From the NCBI RefSeq assembly GCF_001625215.2, contig NC_030384.2, positions 44,612,390 through 44,676,389 on the forward strand: a stretch of 64,000 bases of DNA, written 5' to 3'. Every line of letters starts with the position of its first letter. The first letter of the stretch is position 1. The translations under genes and the position numbers were made by a program. This stretch comes from Daucus carota subsp. sativus. Its lineage: Eukaryota; Streptophyta; Magnoliopsida; Apiales; Apiaceae. Shown here piece by piece: positions 11,882 to 23,029 of the stretch. The notes under the pieces were generated by a model. That model had not been told where the DNA came from. It saw only the letters and a program-made list of their open reading frames with translations, and searched no databases.

Positions 11882-11985
11882 CTCCCTTCGTCCCATTTGA
11901 TTCTATACGTGAAAGTGCGTGCCGCCCCCTCACGTATATAACTCAGGCTCTTAGGGGACCTTGCGTATACAACTCAAAAAGGGAG
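11882..11985. mobile_element. short Stowaway-like MITE
   Basis: A 104-bp element with ends CTCCCTTCGTCCC and, inverted, CTCCCTTTTTGAGTTGTATACG. TA dinucleotides flank both sides (11880-11881, 11986-11987). Inner GTATA-containing blocks (TATACGTGA, CGTATATAACTC, CGTATACAACTC) form further partial inverted and direct repeats. It holds no coding sequence. Confidence 0.6.
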
Positions 11986-12196
11986 TAGATACCGTGTCTC
12001 TCAACTATAAAAAATCGCTTTGGCCCGGAAATCAAGAACCCAGCCCCCTTCTGAGTTCTGATCCATTAATTTCCGCAAGCGATGGCCAGAACTGCGGACC
12101 CTGTATCTGGTACGTGGCTTGATAAGAAAAGTACAAGATCGACTTGCTGGCATTTCACATTAAAAGTCTGAGTTATGAGCGAGGTCAATTAGAAAG

Positions 12197-13677
12197 GGGT
12201 TAATTATCAAGTTGGTCACTGAAGTGGGTTTAATGTATCAAGTTGGTCACTGAACTCAAAACGGTATCAAGATGGTCACTAAAGTCACTATAAATATCAA
12301 ACAAGTACCTTGAAATATGAGTTCAAGTAGAAAAAATATTATTTATAAAGTTTTACACATTATTTTTAAATGTTACCTCAACTAACTAAAAGGTTATGAT
12401 TTCTAGTATTGGGTTCAACGGAGGACATCATCTTTTGAAGTCCTTAGAGACCAAAGAAATAACCGTTGGATCATAAAACAACACAATGGTTGTGATTACT
12501 CGATATTTAAAATATTTTTTTAAAAAAAACTGTCCAGTATATGTTTACATACGGTTAAGGACGAGTATGTAGGAAACAAAAACTTATTTCACGGAACAAT
12601 ATCCTGTAAGATGGAGATCATTGCAGGACGGCTGTTTTTCGACTCTTAATTCATCTACAGTACGGAGTATCGTTCTTATTTTTTCTTTGAGATGGACACA
12701 GTAGTTTGCTAAACAACGGTTGATCTGATGAAATATATTAACCATTCTGCCTTGATTTGATGTATAATATAAGAAATGTTATAATCTAGAGTGCAGAACA
12801 TAAAGTGCAGAACATATAATAGAAATAAACAAGGAAAAACCCAGAATTCTCATTTGATGTAACTGTTCCTTAAAAGCAGTTGTTCAGTATACGTGCATGT
12901 GCATTTGTTAAAGAATTTTATATTAAAAAGAATATAGATGGGATAAGTTCAATGGAGACCACGTTTTTTTTGAGACTTGGAGACCACTAATGTACTGCAA
13001 CTAAAATACTCCATAAAAACATTGCAAAACGTATTATTTTTCGAATCATGTTCTACAAAGATCATTATTTTATTGATAATCTTGCAAATTTTATACATTT
13101 GGCAAATAAAACACTAAAAAACATATTATTTTACAAAACCATGTTTAGTGTGCAGAACATTTGTTGATGTTGCAGAACATACATGTTCTGCTTGTTTAGC
13201 ATAAATAATTTTCAACATTTTTAATGAAATAGTGATATTTATCGAATGTACTTCGCAAAACAATAAATTTGATAGTGTTTCAATTGCAGAATATAAGTGG
13301 TCTCCAAGGTCTTCGACGAAAACGTGGTCTCCATAGAACTTTTCTCATATTTATATTTTATCAAGTTTATTTATTATTTATATTTTATTTTATAGTTATT
13401 TTTTTGTTTTAATTAAAAATAAATAATAAATAAACTTGATAAAATCTAAATATATTATCATAAATATTAGAAGTCATAACCTTTTATTTGGTTTTGGTAA
13501 TATTCAAAAATAATATGTAAAACTTTATAAATAATACTTTTACTGCTTGAACTTATATTTCAAGGTACTTGTTTGATATTTATGGCCACTTCAGTGACCA
13601 TCTTGATACCGTTTTGAGTTCAGTGACCAATTTGATACATTAAGCCCACTTCAGTGATCAGATAGATAATTAGCCCC
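12197..13677. mobile_element. Mutator-like element with ~200-bp terminal inverted repeats
   Basis: A 1.48-kb non-autonomous element. The left arm from 12197 starts GGGTTAATTATCAAGTTGG. The right arm ending at 13677 is its inverted counterpart, and similarity continues about 200 bp inward on each side (to near 12400 and 13480). The 9-bp sequence ATTAGAAAG occurs on both flanks (12188-12196 and 13678-13686), the duplication size of Mutator-family transposons. Inside the arms the motif GGTCACTGAA is repeated. The interior has no open frame of note. It holds a nested element (12939-13347) and an AT-rich 27-bp palindrome (arms 13355-13381 and 13419-13445). Confidence 0.85.
12939..13347. mobile_element. 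nested MITE with GGAGACCAC terminal inverted repeats
   Basis: The left end reads TGGGATAAGTTCAATGGAGACC and the right end, inverted, TGAGAAAAGTTCTATGGAGACC. Both continue inward to TTGGAGACCACT, about 55 bp each. The interior repeats GCAGAACAT several times. It is inserted inside the Mutator-like element at 12197-13677, so it is younger than that element. No clear target duplication was found; Mutator or hAT origin are both possible. Confidence 0.7.
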
Positions 13678-13731
13678 ATTAGAAAGCGTGTCTAATTAGG
13701 GAAAGCGAGTTATTTATATGGATCATTGACT

Positions 13732-14037
13732 CATTGGTATTTATGAAGTTGAATCCAGCAGCAGTGGCGGCCTCTTAATGCCAATAGATCTGATACCACC
13801 CAAATAATACCCGTCCTCATCAGAGAGTTTTGAATTTTGAGTTTGATAATTAACCCTAATGTTTTTTATACCAGTTCTGAAACTTCATAAGACCCGTGAG
13901 TGAGTTTTCTACTTGGTTTTGAATTTAGTCAAAATTCAAAACTCTCTGATGAGGACGGGTATTATTTGGGTGGTATCAGATCTATTGGCATTAAGAGGCC
14001 GCCACTGCTGCTGGATTCAACTTCATAAATACCAATG
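13732..14037. repeat. perfect 109-bp inverted repeat with 88-bp loop, carrying a gene fragment
   Basis: The left arm 13732-13840 and right arm 13929-14037 are exact reverse complements over 109 bp by my reading. The loop 13841-13928 begins with TTTGATAATTAACCC (near 13842-13856), the same terminus as the Mutator-like element at 14038-14833, and the right arm abuts the first base of that element. One frame of the left arm reads IYEVESSSSGGLL. It resembles IYEVDSSSRGFLV at 16571-16670, so the arms hold a fragment of a coding sequence. Transcription through it would give a long, fully paired hairpin. A very recent inverted duplication, or an assembly artefact, would explain the identity. Confidence 0.9.
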
Positions 14038-14833
14038 GGGTTAATTATCAAACTCATCACTGAAGTGGACAAATAGTATCAAATTCATCACTGATCTCCA
14101 CGGGGTCTCAAGTGGCTCACTAAAATCGCTTAATGGTATCAAACTCATAACTGCCGTTAAAAAACCTAACGGAAGTTTAGACGGAATGACACATTGGCGG
14201 TTGACGTGACACGTTAATAAAAAAAACCGAAGAAAAACAAATGAAAGAAAATATCATTAATTAAGCTTGAACAATGTTTGTTTTTGATCCATCTTTCATT
14301 TAACCTTTAAACATTATGTGTTGTTTTTGGAAATTCGAACAATGTATGCTACTTCATATGTTAAATTTACATATATTTTTATTTTCATATTTTTGTTTGG
14401 TACAAGAAACTCCAAAAGAAAATTTAAAAATATTTTTTTGCCAGCAATAATAATTATAATTATTTAAATAGAAAGCATTTTAATATTATTCAAAAATAAT
14501 TATAATCTAATAAAAACATAAAAGTTAATCTTAATTGTTTAGTTAATTATATATTAAAATTTAGTTGCATGCATATATTTAGATAATTATATCTTAAAAG
14601 TAATTTAATAAAAAGATTGCATACTTTATTTCCATGTAAACTTATGTGGCATGCCACATGTCAAACCCTACCGTCAATGTGTCATTCCGTCTAAACATCC
14701 GTTAGTTTTTTTAATGGCAGTGATGAGTTTGACACCATTAAGCGACTTTAGTGAGCCACTTGAGACCCCTTGGAGATCAGTGATGAGTTTGATACCATTT
14801 GTCCACTTCAGTGATGAATTTGATAATTAACCC
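14038..14833. mobile_element. second Mutator-like long-TIR element
   Basis: About 800 bp. The left arm starts GGGTTAATTATCAAACTC and the right arm ends GATAATTAACCC. The arms are inverted copies for about 170 bp, repeating CATCACTGA..TGG and GTATCAAA motifs and including TAGACGGAATGACACATTG. The termini match those of the 12197-13677 element, so the two are related subfamilies. The interior is AT-rich and non-coding. Flanking duplications are not clear, and the left side abuts the 109-bp inverted repeat. Confidence 0.75.
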
Positions 14834-15274
14834 AAAAATAAATACATAAATAACAAAACTAGACCAAAAAACCATAAAATGATTGATCCAAACTCTCTGT
14901 GCATCACGCATCTTACTGTTTTTCTGCATTGCGTGCTTTAAAAGTCGCGGCCCCATGCATTGCTCCTTTCTGGCAGCGAAATAGTCACGATGTGCCATTG
15001 TTGTAATGCATGACGACGTTTGGACAAGATTCGCCGAACGCAGATGCTGTTGTACAAACACTGAGGATCGTAAATAATAGAGGTGTTCCTAAATTTTAAT
15101 GACATACCAAATGCACAGATTACCAAAGATTTTACTACTTCTGACTCTCATTCACACAAACTAATTTCCAAGTCAAATCTTTTTTAGTAATTTATAATAT
15201 CATTGTCCTTCACCAGATAACACCATTTCCAGTTAATTCTCTTTTGCTCAATAATTAATCGACGACCAAACATA
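14834..15274. other. intergenic upstream of PGIP1
   Basis: Part of this stretch (14875-15060) has balanced base composition and overlapping minus-strand open frames of 60-94 codons. I recognise no family in any frame, so it is left unassigned; it may be an old gene or transposon relic. The remainder leads into the PGIP1 promoter. Confidence 0.4.
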
Positions 15275-15333
15275 GCAGGCATCCATATCCAGACTGTTAC
15301 CGACATCTACACCTGAGAAATGCACTATATAAA
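15275..15333 (+). promoter_or_regulatory. PGIP1 proximal promoter: shared motif and TATA box
   Basis: GCAGGCATCCATATCCAGA at 15275-15293 is nearly the same as a motif at the same distance before PGIP2 (18451-18471). TATATAAA at 15326-15333 lies 51 bp before the ATG, giving a short leader. Confidence 0.65.
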
Positions 15334-15383
15334 CCATAAGCGTGATTCTTTGATACTTCACACAGACTAGCCCTCACTACAAC

Positions 15384-16379
15384 ATGAAGATGAACTATCT
15401 CTTCTCCATAACGTTTCTTGTTTACTTCCTCTCCTTATCATTCCCTTCCAACTCTGAGAGGTGCAACCCCCAGGACAAGAAGGTGCTCTTGAAAATCAAG
15501 CAAGACCTTAACAACCCTTACCATTTGGCCTCGTGGAACCCCGACACCGACTGCTGCGACTGGTACGTCGTCGACTGTGATCCCAAAACCAACCGCATCA
15601 ATGCACTCACCGTCTTCCAGGCCAACATCTCTGGCCAAATTCCTGCAGCTGTGGGAGACCTGCCTTATCTCGAAAATTTAGTGTTCCGCCATATCACTAA
15701 CATCACAGGGCAAATTCCATCAGCCATCGGCAAGCTCTCCAGACTAACGTTGGTCAGAATCAGCTATACCAACATCACAGGACCTGTTCCTTCATTTTTC
15801 AGCAAACTCAAGGCCTTAACGTACCTCGATTTGTCTTTCAATCAGCTCTCTGGCTCAATCCCTCCGTCTCTATCCCTCCTCCCCAACCTCCAAGCTCTTC
15901 ACTTGGACCGCAACAGACTCACTGGAATGATCCCCGAATCCTTTGGAGCTTTCGCGGGATCATCCCCACCCGACCTCTACCTCTCCCACAATCAACTCAC
16001 AGGCTCTGTTCCAAAATCTTTAGGTAACATGAACTTCACAAGAATCGATTTATCACGGAACCAACTTCAAGGCGACATCTCATTCTTATTTGGCAAAACC
16101 AAGGCATTGGAGAACGCTGATTTCTCGAGGAACTTGTTCGAGTTTGATATCACGAAGCTCGAGTTTCCCGAGAGTCTGATTGCTCTGGACTGGAACCATA
16201 ACAAATTGCAGGGTAATGTTCCAGTGGCATTGACTACACTGGGGAACTTGCAGCAATTCAATGTCAGCTATAACAGACTTTGTGGGCAGATTCCGGTGGG
16301 AGGCAACTTACAGAGCTTCACTTACGCAGAGTACTTTCATAACCGCTGCTTGTGTGGCGCTCCTTTGCCTGCGTGCTAG
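15384..16379 (+). CDS. PGIP1: polygalacturonase-inhibiting protein 1
   Basis: Secreted leucine-rich-repeat protein of the cell wall that binds and inhibits microbial (mainly fungal) endopolygalacturonases, limiting pectin breakdown. It is a single exon of 331 aa, the usual family length. A hydrophobic signal peptide covers about residues 1-24. The N-terminal cap follows with Cys27 and the Cys57/58 and Cys65 set (RCNPQDKKVLL, DTDCCDWY). About ten LRRs of the GxIPxxLxxLxxLxxLxLxxN type come next, for example LTYLDLSFNQLSGSIPPSLS. The C-terminal cap ends RCLCGAPLPAC. Several N-glycosylation sites (NIS, NIT, NFT, NVS) are present. One repeat has LDWNHNK where PGIP2 has LDLNHNR. The first ATG (15384) is preceded by a TATA box; a second in-frame ATG lies two codons on. 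It is the first of a tandem pair. Confidence 0.95.
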   Translation: MKMNYLFSITFLVYFLSLSFPSNSERCNPQDKKVLLKIKQDLNNPYHLASWNPDTDCCDWYVVDCDPKTNRINALTVFQANISGQIPAAVGDLPYLENLVFRHITNITGQIPSAIGKLSRLTLVRISYTNITGPVPSFFSKLKALTYLDLSFNQLSGSIPPSLSLLPNLQALHLDRNRLTGMIPESFGAFAGSSPPDLYLSHNQLTGSVPKSLGNMNFTRIDLSRNQLQGDISFLFGKTKALENADFSRNLFEFDITKLEFPESLIALDWNHNKLQGNVPVALTTLGNLQQFNVSYNRLCGQIPVGGNLQSFTYAEYFHNRCLCGAPLPAC

Positions 16380-16570
16380 GCCTAAGGCTGGGCAGAATCG
16401 TTTGATTTTGATCGCTTTATGATTATGTAACTTAAATGCGTTATAATTGTTTGTCGCAGAACATGTTATTGTATTTTACAAATAAAATTTCTGAGAAACG
16501 AAATTACAGCCTTTCGATTTGGACAAATGGTTTTATTCCTACCCCAGAAACTGTTGCGGTACATGGGGTC

Positions 16571-16670
16571 GTTGATATTTATGAAGTCGATTCCAGCAGT
16601 CGCGGCTTCTTGGTGCTGGATAAGGTACCCACCCACCCAATAAATACCTTCTGGTTGGGGAGCCCTCGAT
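16571..16670 (+). pseudogene. unrecognised coding fragment related to the inverted-repeat arm
   Basis: This fragment in the PGIP1 3' flank reads DIYEVDSSSRGFLVLDKVPTH in the plus frame, followed by a stop at 16673. It aligns without gaps over its first part with GIYEVESSSSGGLL encoded by the 109-bp arm at 13732. Most of the nucleotide differences there are silent or conservative, which suggests that both derive from a real gene. The open stretch extends upstream to about 16436 without a good start. I do not recognise the protein. Confidence 0.45.
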
Positions 16671-18450
16671 CTTGACTTGTCTGAAACTCATATCCGAGTT
16701 CTACAAAGAATTCTAAACATGCGGAATTTTTGAAGTTAACTCGTCACCATAAATAGAAAAAGTGACTTAAATATGATAGGTGGTGTTTGGTTCATAGTTA
16801 ATAAATCCGGTTAACGAGAATCGGAATCTCAAATCGATGTTTGAATCACCTGTTAGGGATAAAATACGAGATTCAATCTTCTAATACAAAGCAGACACAC
16901 AACAATATATTTGACGTGGAAACCCCACGTCCCAACTTGTATTATTAATCAAAACAATTATTAATAATACAATCAACCAAACTTGAACACTCAAGCCTAC
17001 TACTTAAGCATCCGCTCGCAAGCGATACCTAAGTCTACATCTTGAGCATACCTGTTATCAAACACAATATGACTATGTATATATAGCCATCTCAAACTAG
17101 ACAAATCAGAATCTAACTCTAACTCTGAAATTCCTAACTGCAATTAGAATCCAATTCTGAAATCTTCAACTCAAATCAGAATCCAATTCCAACTGGGTTA
17201 ATACCCATCAATCCTCTTCTAACTTTGTGACCAAAACATATCTTTTATAATAATTGTCTAAACATATAATTATTATCCTTACTAGCTTATAGCCCGTGCA
17301 AGGCATGAGAGCTTTTTAATTATTTATAAACTTTTTAAATATATTTTAAATGATGTGAAAAAATTTAATTTATAAATAATAAATTAAAATTTTCAATAAA
17401 ATAAAATTCGAAATTATGATTTGTTTGTAAGTTAGAACTTTGGTAAATACATCATCACAGCCATTAATGGTTTCAAATAAATTATTTTAATCAAGCAATT
17501 CCTTTTCTCGTATGTATCATGCCAAAGTATTAAATTTTAATATATTTTGAGTGGAATACGTTATGCCAACTCCTATTAGATTATATTAATAAATGTATTT
17601 TATATTAAAATTATTATAATGTGATTTAAATATTTTTCAAAAAATTTATATGGTTCTAAATTAAAATTGATAAACATAATTTGTTTTGAATTAAGAAAAA
17701 GAATCATAAATATGTAATAAGAAGGTAGAATCTATTTTGGATTAAGAAAGAATTTTTGTATCTGTTCCTCACATAAATCCGGCTTATTAATTTTAAAATA
17801 TATTATAAAAAAATTGTGACGGTGAGATTTATATGATTCTACGAATAAAACTGGTAGGAAATATTTATAAAGGATTTAAAAAAATCATATACATGTGAAA
17901 GACAGAATTTGTTTTGCATTCACAAAAGAAATTATAAACATGCAAGTAGATATCAGTTGCCTTCTAGAACAGAATTTAATTTTGTTCCAATCTAACGGTG
18001 CTTATTTGTTCAATATAAGATCCAACGGATGATAAGCTTTTGGACCAGAGGACCATGCGACCAAATTATCTCCCTTACGTTTATTATATATAAGTATATA
18101 ATATATTTTGGATCACCAAAGTCCATGTTACCTAACATCACCTATTTTGTATCGTTCCCTCCACATTCTTTGGATACTCATTCTCATACCTTTCATTTTC
18201 ATTCACAATTCTCGTCTAACATTCAAACGCCAAAAATTTAAGACCATAATAACCCCTATAGATTCATAAGGTTCAAATGCCATAGTTCCGTAAGAGAAAT
18301 GAACTGCTCATTCCACTGATACCCTTGCAAGTTGCAACAGTTGCCATCCTCTCATGTGTATGACCAAATTTGCGACTGTTTTCTTGCCCGAAATTTATTT
18401 CTCCTCGAAATGAAGTCATTTGTTAAATTATTAGTCGATCAGTTCACACT
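16671..18450. other. intergenic between the PGIP genes
   Basis: No complete gene is supported. From about 16785 to 17230 there is mid-repetitive-looking sequence (GGTGTTTGGTTC, ACGTGGAAACCCCACGT, repeated AATCAGAATC words). It resembles a degraded non-coding transposable-element piece whose family I cannot fix. A CTTATAGCCCGTGCAAGGCA motif near 17285 is also repeat-like. The rest to 18000 is AT-rich. Confidence 0.45.
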
Positions 18451-18518
18451 GCAGGCATCAAAATATCCAGATACAGATTCCATGGCTGCAGTCGACATGG
18501 AAAAAATGCATATTATAA
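18451..18518 (+). promoter_or_regulatory. PGIP2 proximal promoter: shared motif and TATA-like box
   Basis: GCAGGCATCAAAATATCCAGA (18451-18471) lies 107 bp before the ATG, as its counterpart lies 109 bp before PGIP1. TATTATAAAT at 18511-18520 is the likely TATA box, about 40 bp before the ATG. Confidence 0.6.
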
Positions 18519-18557
18519 ATGGAAACTCTTAGCAACTATATTTGCAAATACTAGAAA

Positions 18558-19541
18558 ATGAAGCTCTTTGTTATTTTCCTCTTTTACTTCTTCTCCCTGT
18601 CATTACCTTCCTACTCAAAGAGGTGCAACTTAAAGGACGAAAAGGTCCTCTTAAAAATCAAGCTAGCCCTTAATAACCCATACCATTTGGCCTCATGGAT
18701 CCCAGACACTGAGTGCTGCAACTGGTACTGTGTAGACTGTGATCCCAGCACCAACCGCATCAATGCCCTCACCATCTTCCAGGGTAATATTTCTGGACAA
18801 ATCCCGGCTGAAGTCGGAGACTTGCCTTTTCTAGAAATACTAATTTTCCGTCATCTTACAAATGTAACCGGAGAAATACCATCAGCCATTGCCAAACTCT
18901 CCAACCTCCGGATGGTCCGACTCAGCTGGACCAACCTCACAGGACCTGTGCCTTCATTCTTTAGCCAGCTCAAAGCCTTGACATATCTAGACTTGTCGTT
19001 CAATCAGCTCTCGGGCTCGATCCCTCCCTCTCTATCTCTCCTTCCCAACCTCGCTGCTCTTCACATGGACCGCAACAGACTCACTGGAACAATTCCTGAA
19101 TCCTTCGGAGCGTTCACTGGATCATCCCCGCCAGACCTCTTCCTCTCGCACAATCAACTCACAGGCTCGGTCCCAAAATCTCTAGGCAGTTTGAACTTCT
19201 CAAGAATCGATTTTTCTAGGAACACACTTGAAGGAGATATTTCTTTCTTGTTCGGGAGAAACAAGACATTGGAGGACGCAGATTTTTCGAGAATTTTGTT
19301 TGAGTTTGATATTTCGAAGCTTGAGTTTCCAGAGAGTTTAGATACTCTGGATTTAAACCATAACAGATTAAAGGGAAGTGTTCCAGAGGCGTTGACTGCA
19401 CTGGAAAATTTGCAGCAATTTAACATCAGTTATAACAGACTGTGTGGGCAGATTCCTGTAGGAGGCAAATTACAGAGCTTTACTTACACTGAGTACTTTC
19501 ATAACCGTTGCCTCTGTGGTTCTCCGTTACCTGCATGCTAG
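18558..19541 (+). CDS. PGIP2: polygalacturonase-inhibiting protein 2
   Basis: Tandem paralogue of the gene at 15384, 327 aa, single exon, same orientation about 2.2 kb downstream. The signal peptide is about residues 1-20 (MKLFVIFLFYFFSLSLPS). The N-cap cysteines are Cys23 and the ECCNWYCVDC set; that set has one cysteine more (WYCVDC against WYVVDC in PGIP1), so disulphide pairing may differ locally. About ten LRRs follow, with the C-cap RCLCGSPLPAC. Most residues match PGIP1. Differences fall partly in the xxLxLxx strands that form the enzyme-binding face (for example MVRLSWTNLTG against LVRISYTNITG), which is where PGIP specificity is known to diversify. It is intact and likely secreted. 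Confidence 0.95.
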   Translation: MKLFVIFLFYFFSLSLPSYSKRCNLKDEKVLLKIKLALNNPYHLASWIPDTECCNWYCVDCDPSTNRINALTIFQGNISGQIPAEVGDLPFLEILIFRHLTNVTGEIPSAIAKLSNLRMVRLSWTNLTGPVPSFFSQLKALTYLDLSFNQLSGSIPPSLSLLPNLAALHMDRNRLTGTIPESFGAFTGSSPPDLFLSHNQLTGSVPKSLGSLNFSRIDFSRNTLEGDISFLFGRNKTLEDADFSRILFEFDISKLEFPESLDTLDLNHNRLKGSVPEALTALENLQQFNISYNRLCGQIPVGGKLQSFTYTEYFHNRCLCGSPLPAC

Positions 19542-20168
19542 GCTTAAAGCTGGGAGGAACTCGTTTATATTTTACCACCGCCATTGTTATGAATCTATTT
19601 AACTTTGTCACAGAACATCAATTCATATTTACAAATAAAATTTCCTGAGAAACACAATTACAAATTTACAGCGTTTTGATTTAAGAGAATCTGCACAAGT
19701 TAGACAATGAGTACCACATAAAACAGCTGGGGACACAATCATCGCGTATTGCAATGTTCAACTCATTAACACTGCATTTCACATACTATGCTTATCTTTT
19801 GTCAAAAGGAAGTTATATACCAATATTCATCTAAACCCTGCTCTGCGCACCTGTAAATACGAATTAAAGCCAACAATCAGAGGAATTAGGCATTTGCATC
19901 AATGTTGGCGAATGATATTCTTAAAGACACCGACCCATGAACACTGCAGATTATAGAATTTTGCACATGGTATCTTCTAACCTCAAAAGTTTGCAAGAAT
20001 CAAGATAATCAACAAGTAAAACTAAAATAAAAATCACTCAGCAAAATGAAATTGTTCATTAATTTATCAGCAATCTTAATATCTAAGGAAACAAAATAGT
20101 ACATTCCTATCTCACAAATGAGAGAAATTGTAGATGAAAAACTGGTGAACAAACAAACTGACATAAAC
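19542..20168. other. convergent intergenic between PGIP2 and eL6
   Basis: The two genes point at each other, so this stretch holds both 3' UTRs and terminator regions. AAATAAAA-type signals occur after PGIP2 (near 19631-19640). The sequence just after the stop (AGGCTTAAAGCTGGGAGGAAC) is similar to that after PGIP1, so the duplication covered the 3' UTR start. I see nothing else. Confidence 0.6.
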
Positions 20169-21925
<1,757 letters not shown>

Positions 21926-22004
21926 TGAAGCTTGCTTGTAAGATCTGTGTGTTTCTCTGCTTCGCCAAATGGTGCTGCGGCTTGTGTGTTCAGTGTTTAT
22001 ACTC

Positions 22005-22090
22005 AAACCCTAGGTTTTACTTGATATGGGTTTTGTGATTGTGGGTTTTGTGGTGCTATTGGACCGTTGTGGCGAAGAGTGATTTGGGCC
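22005..22090 (-). promoter_or_regulatory. eL6 promoter: telo-box and site II
   Basis: AAACCCTAG at 22005-22013 lies 80 bp upstream of the eL6 start, and TGGGCC at 22085-22090 about 160 bp upstream; a second GGGCCC is near 22133. Telo-boxes with site II (TGGGCY, bound by TCP factors) are the standard pair in plant ribosomal protein promoters, which supports the gene call. Confidence 0.7.
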
Positions 22091-22099
22091 TGCGTTTGT

Positions 22100-23029
22100 A
22101 AAAGCCAGTCCGTTGGTTTTTACTTTTGTCTCGGGCCCGATGAAGAAAAGGAAAACATGTCATTCTATTATTATATTCGTGAATAATATATGAGCTAATA
22201 ATCATTTTTAAGAAAAATCATATTATAACTGTAAAAATATATTTTTGTTGCATATGTAGTTATAATTTAACCATTCTGCTTATTATTTAATTTTATTTTA
22301 ACCATATTTCACAGAGCAAGTAAAATCGGGGAAACATTAATTTATTATAAATCAAAAAATTATATAATCAGATTTTTCTGTATCAAAACTATTATATAAT
22401 TAGTTTTAAGACCTTAATAACTTCACTTCAAGTATATTCTCCCAAGGGTCCCTCTTTTCTTCAGAGGTTTGAGACTCTCATAATAATCTAATAAATTATT
22501 TTAATTTTCATTTTTTTTTGTTATTAATATCAAAAATATAAAAATATGTGATGAAGTTATATTATATATTTTTTATAACATATTTTATATATTTTTAAAA
22601 ATATGTGCCAAGTCGTATAAAAAATTGATTTTGTTAAAAAGATTATGAGGACTTTTTATTTAATATTTTTTCAAAATCTAAATTAGGATCAAGCGTAAAG
22701 AAATATGCAACTGCGACGTTTATTTGATCAAAATTCCAAATGTATTAGTAGTACCATCCATACATGCATTGAATACTTTTTGTGTTTCCTGTTAAATATG
22801 CTCAGATACATACGATATATAAAACCGCTTATTAACAAGAATATCTAAAAAAAAAAGGAGATAGTAATTAAAAGATTAATCTACTTTATAGTTTAACTTC
22901 TTGTGGTCTGGGGACTTCCTATACATCTATAGGTGCAACAAAGAAAATTATCATTTCTGAAGTTTATAACATTGCGCACAAAAGATATCGAAAAAGCTAA
23001 ATTAGTCTAAAGAAAGTAATCAAGTTGTC
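22100..23029. other. AT-rich intergenic between eL6 and TGA genes
   Basis: Beyond the eL6 promoter the sequence is AT-rich and holds no open frame or repeat family I can name. The last part is the 3' UTR region of the TGA gene on the minus strand. Confidence 0.6.

Noticed and set aside
14777-15126. Overlapping minus-strand open frames of 94 and 62 codons before PGIP1
   Set aside because: The 94-codon one runs into the Mutator-like terminal repeat, and neither shows a known domain.
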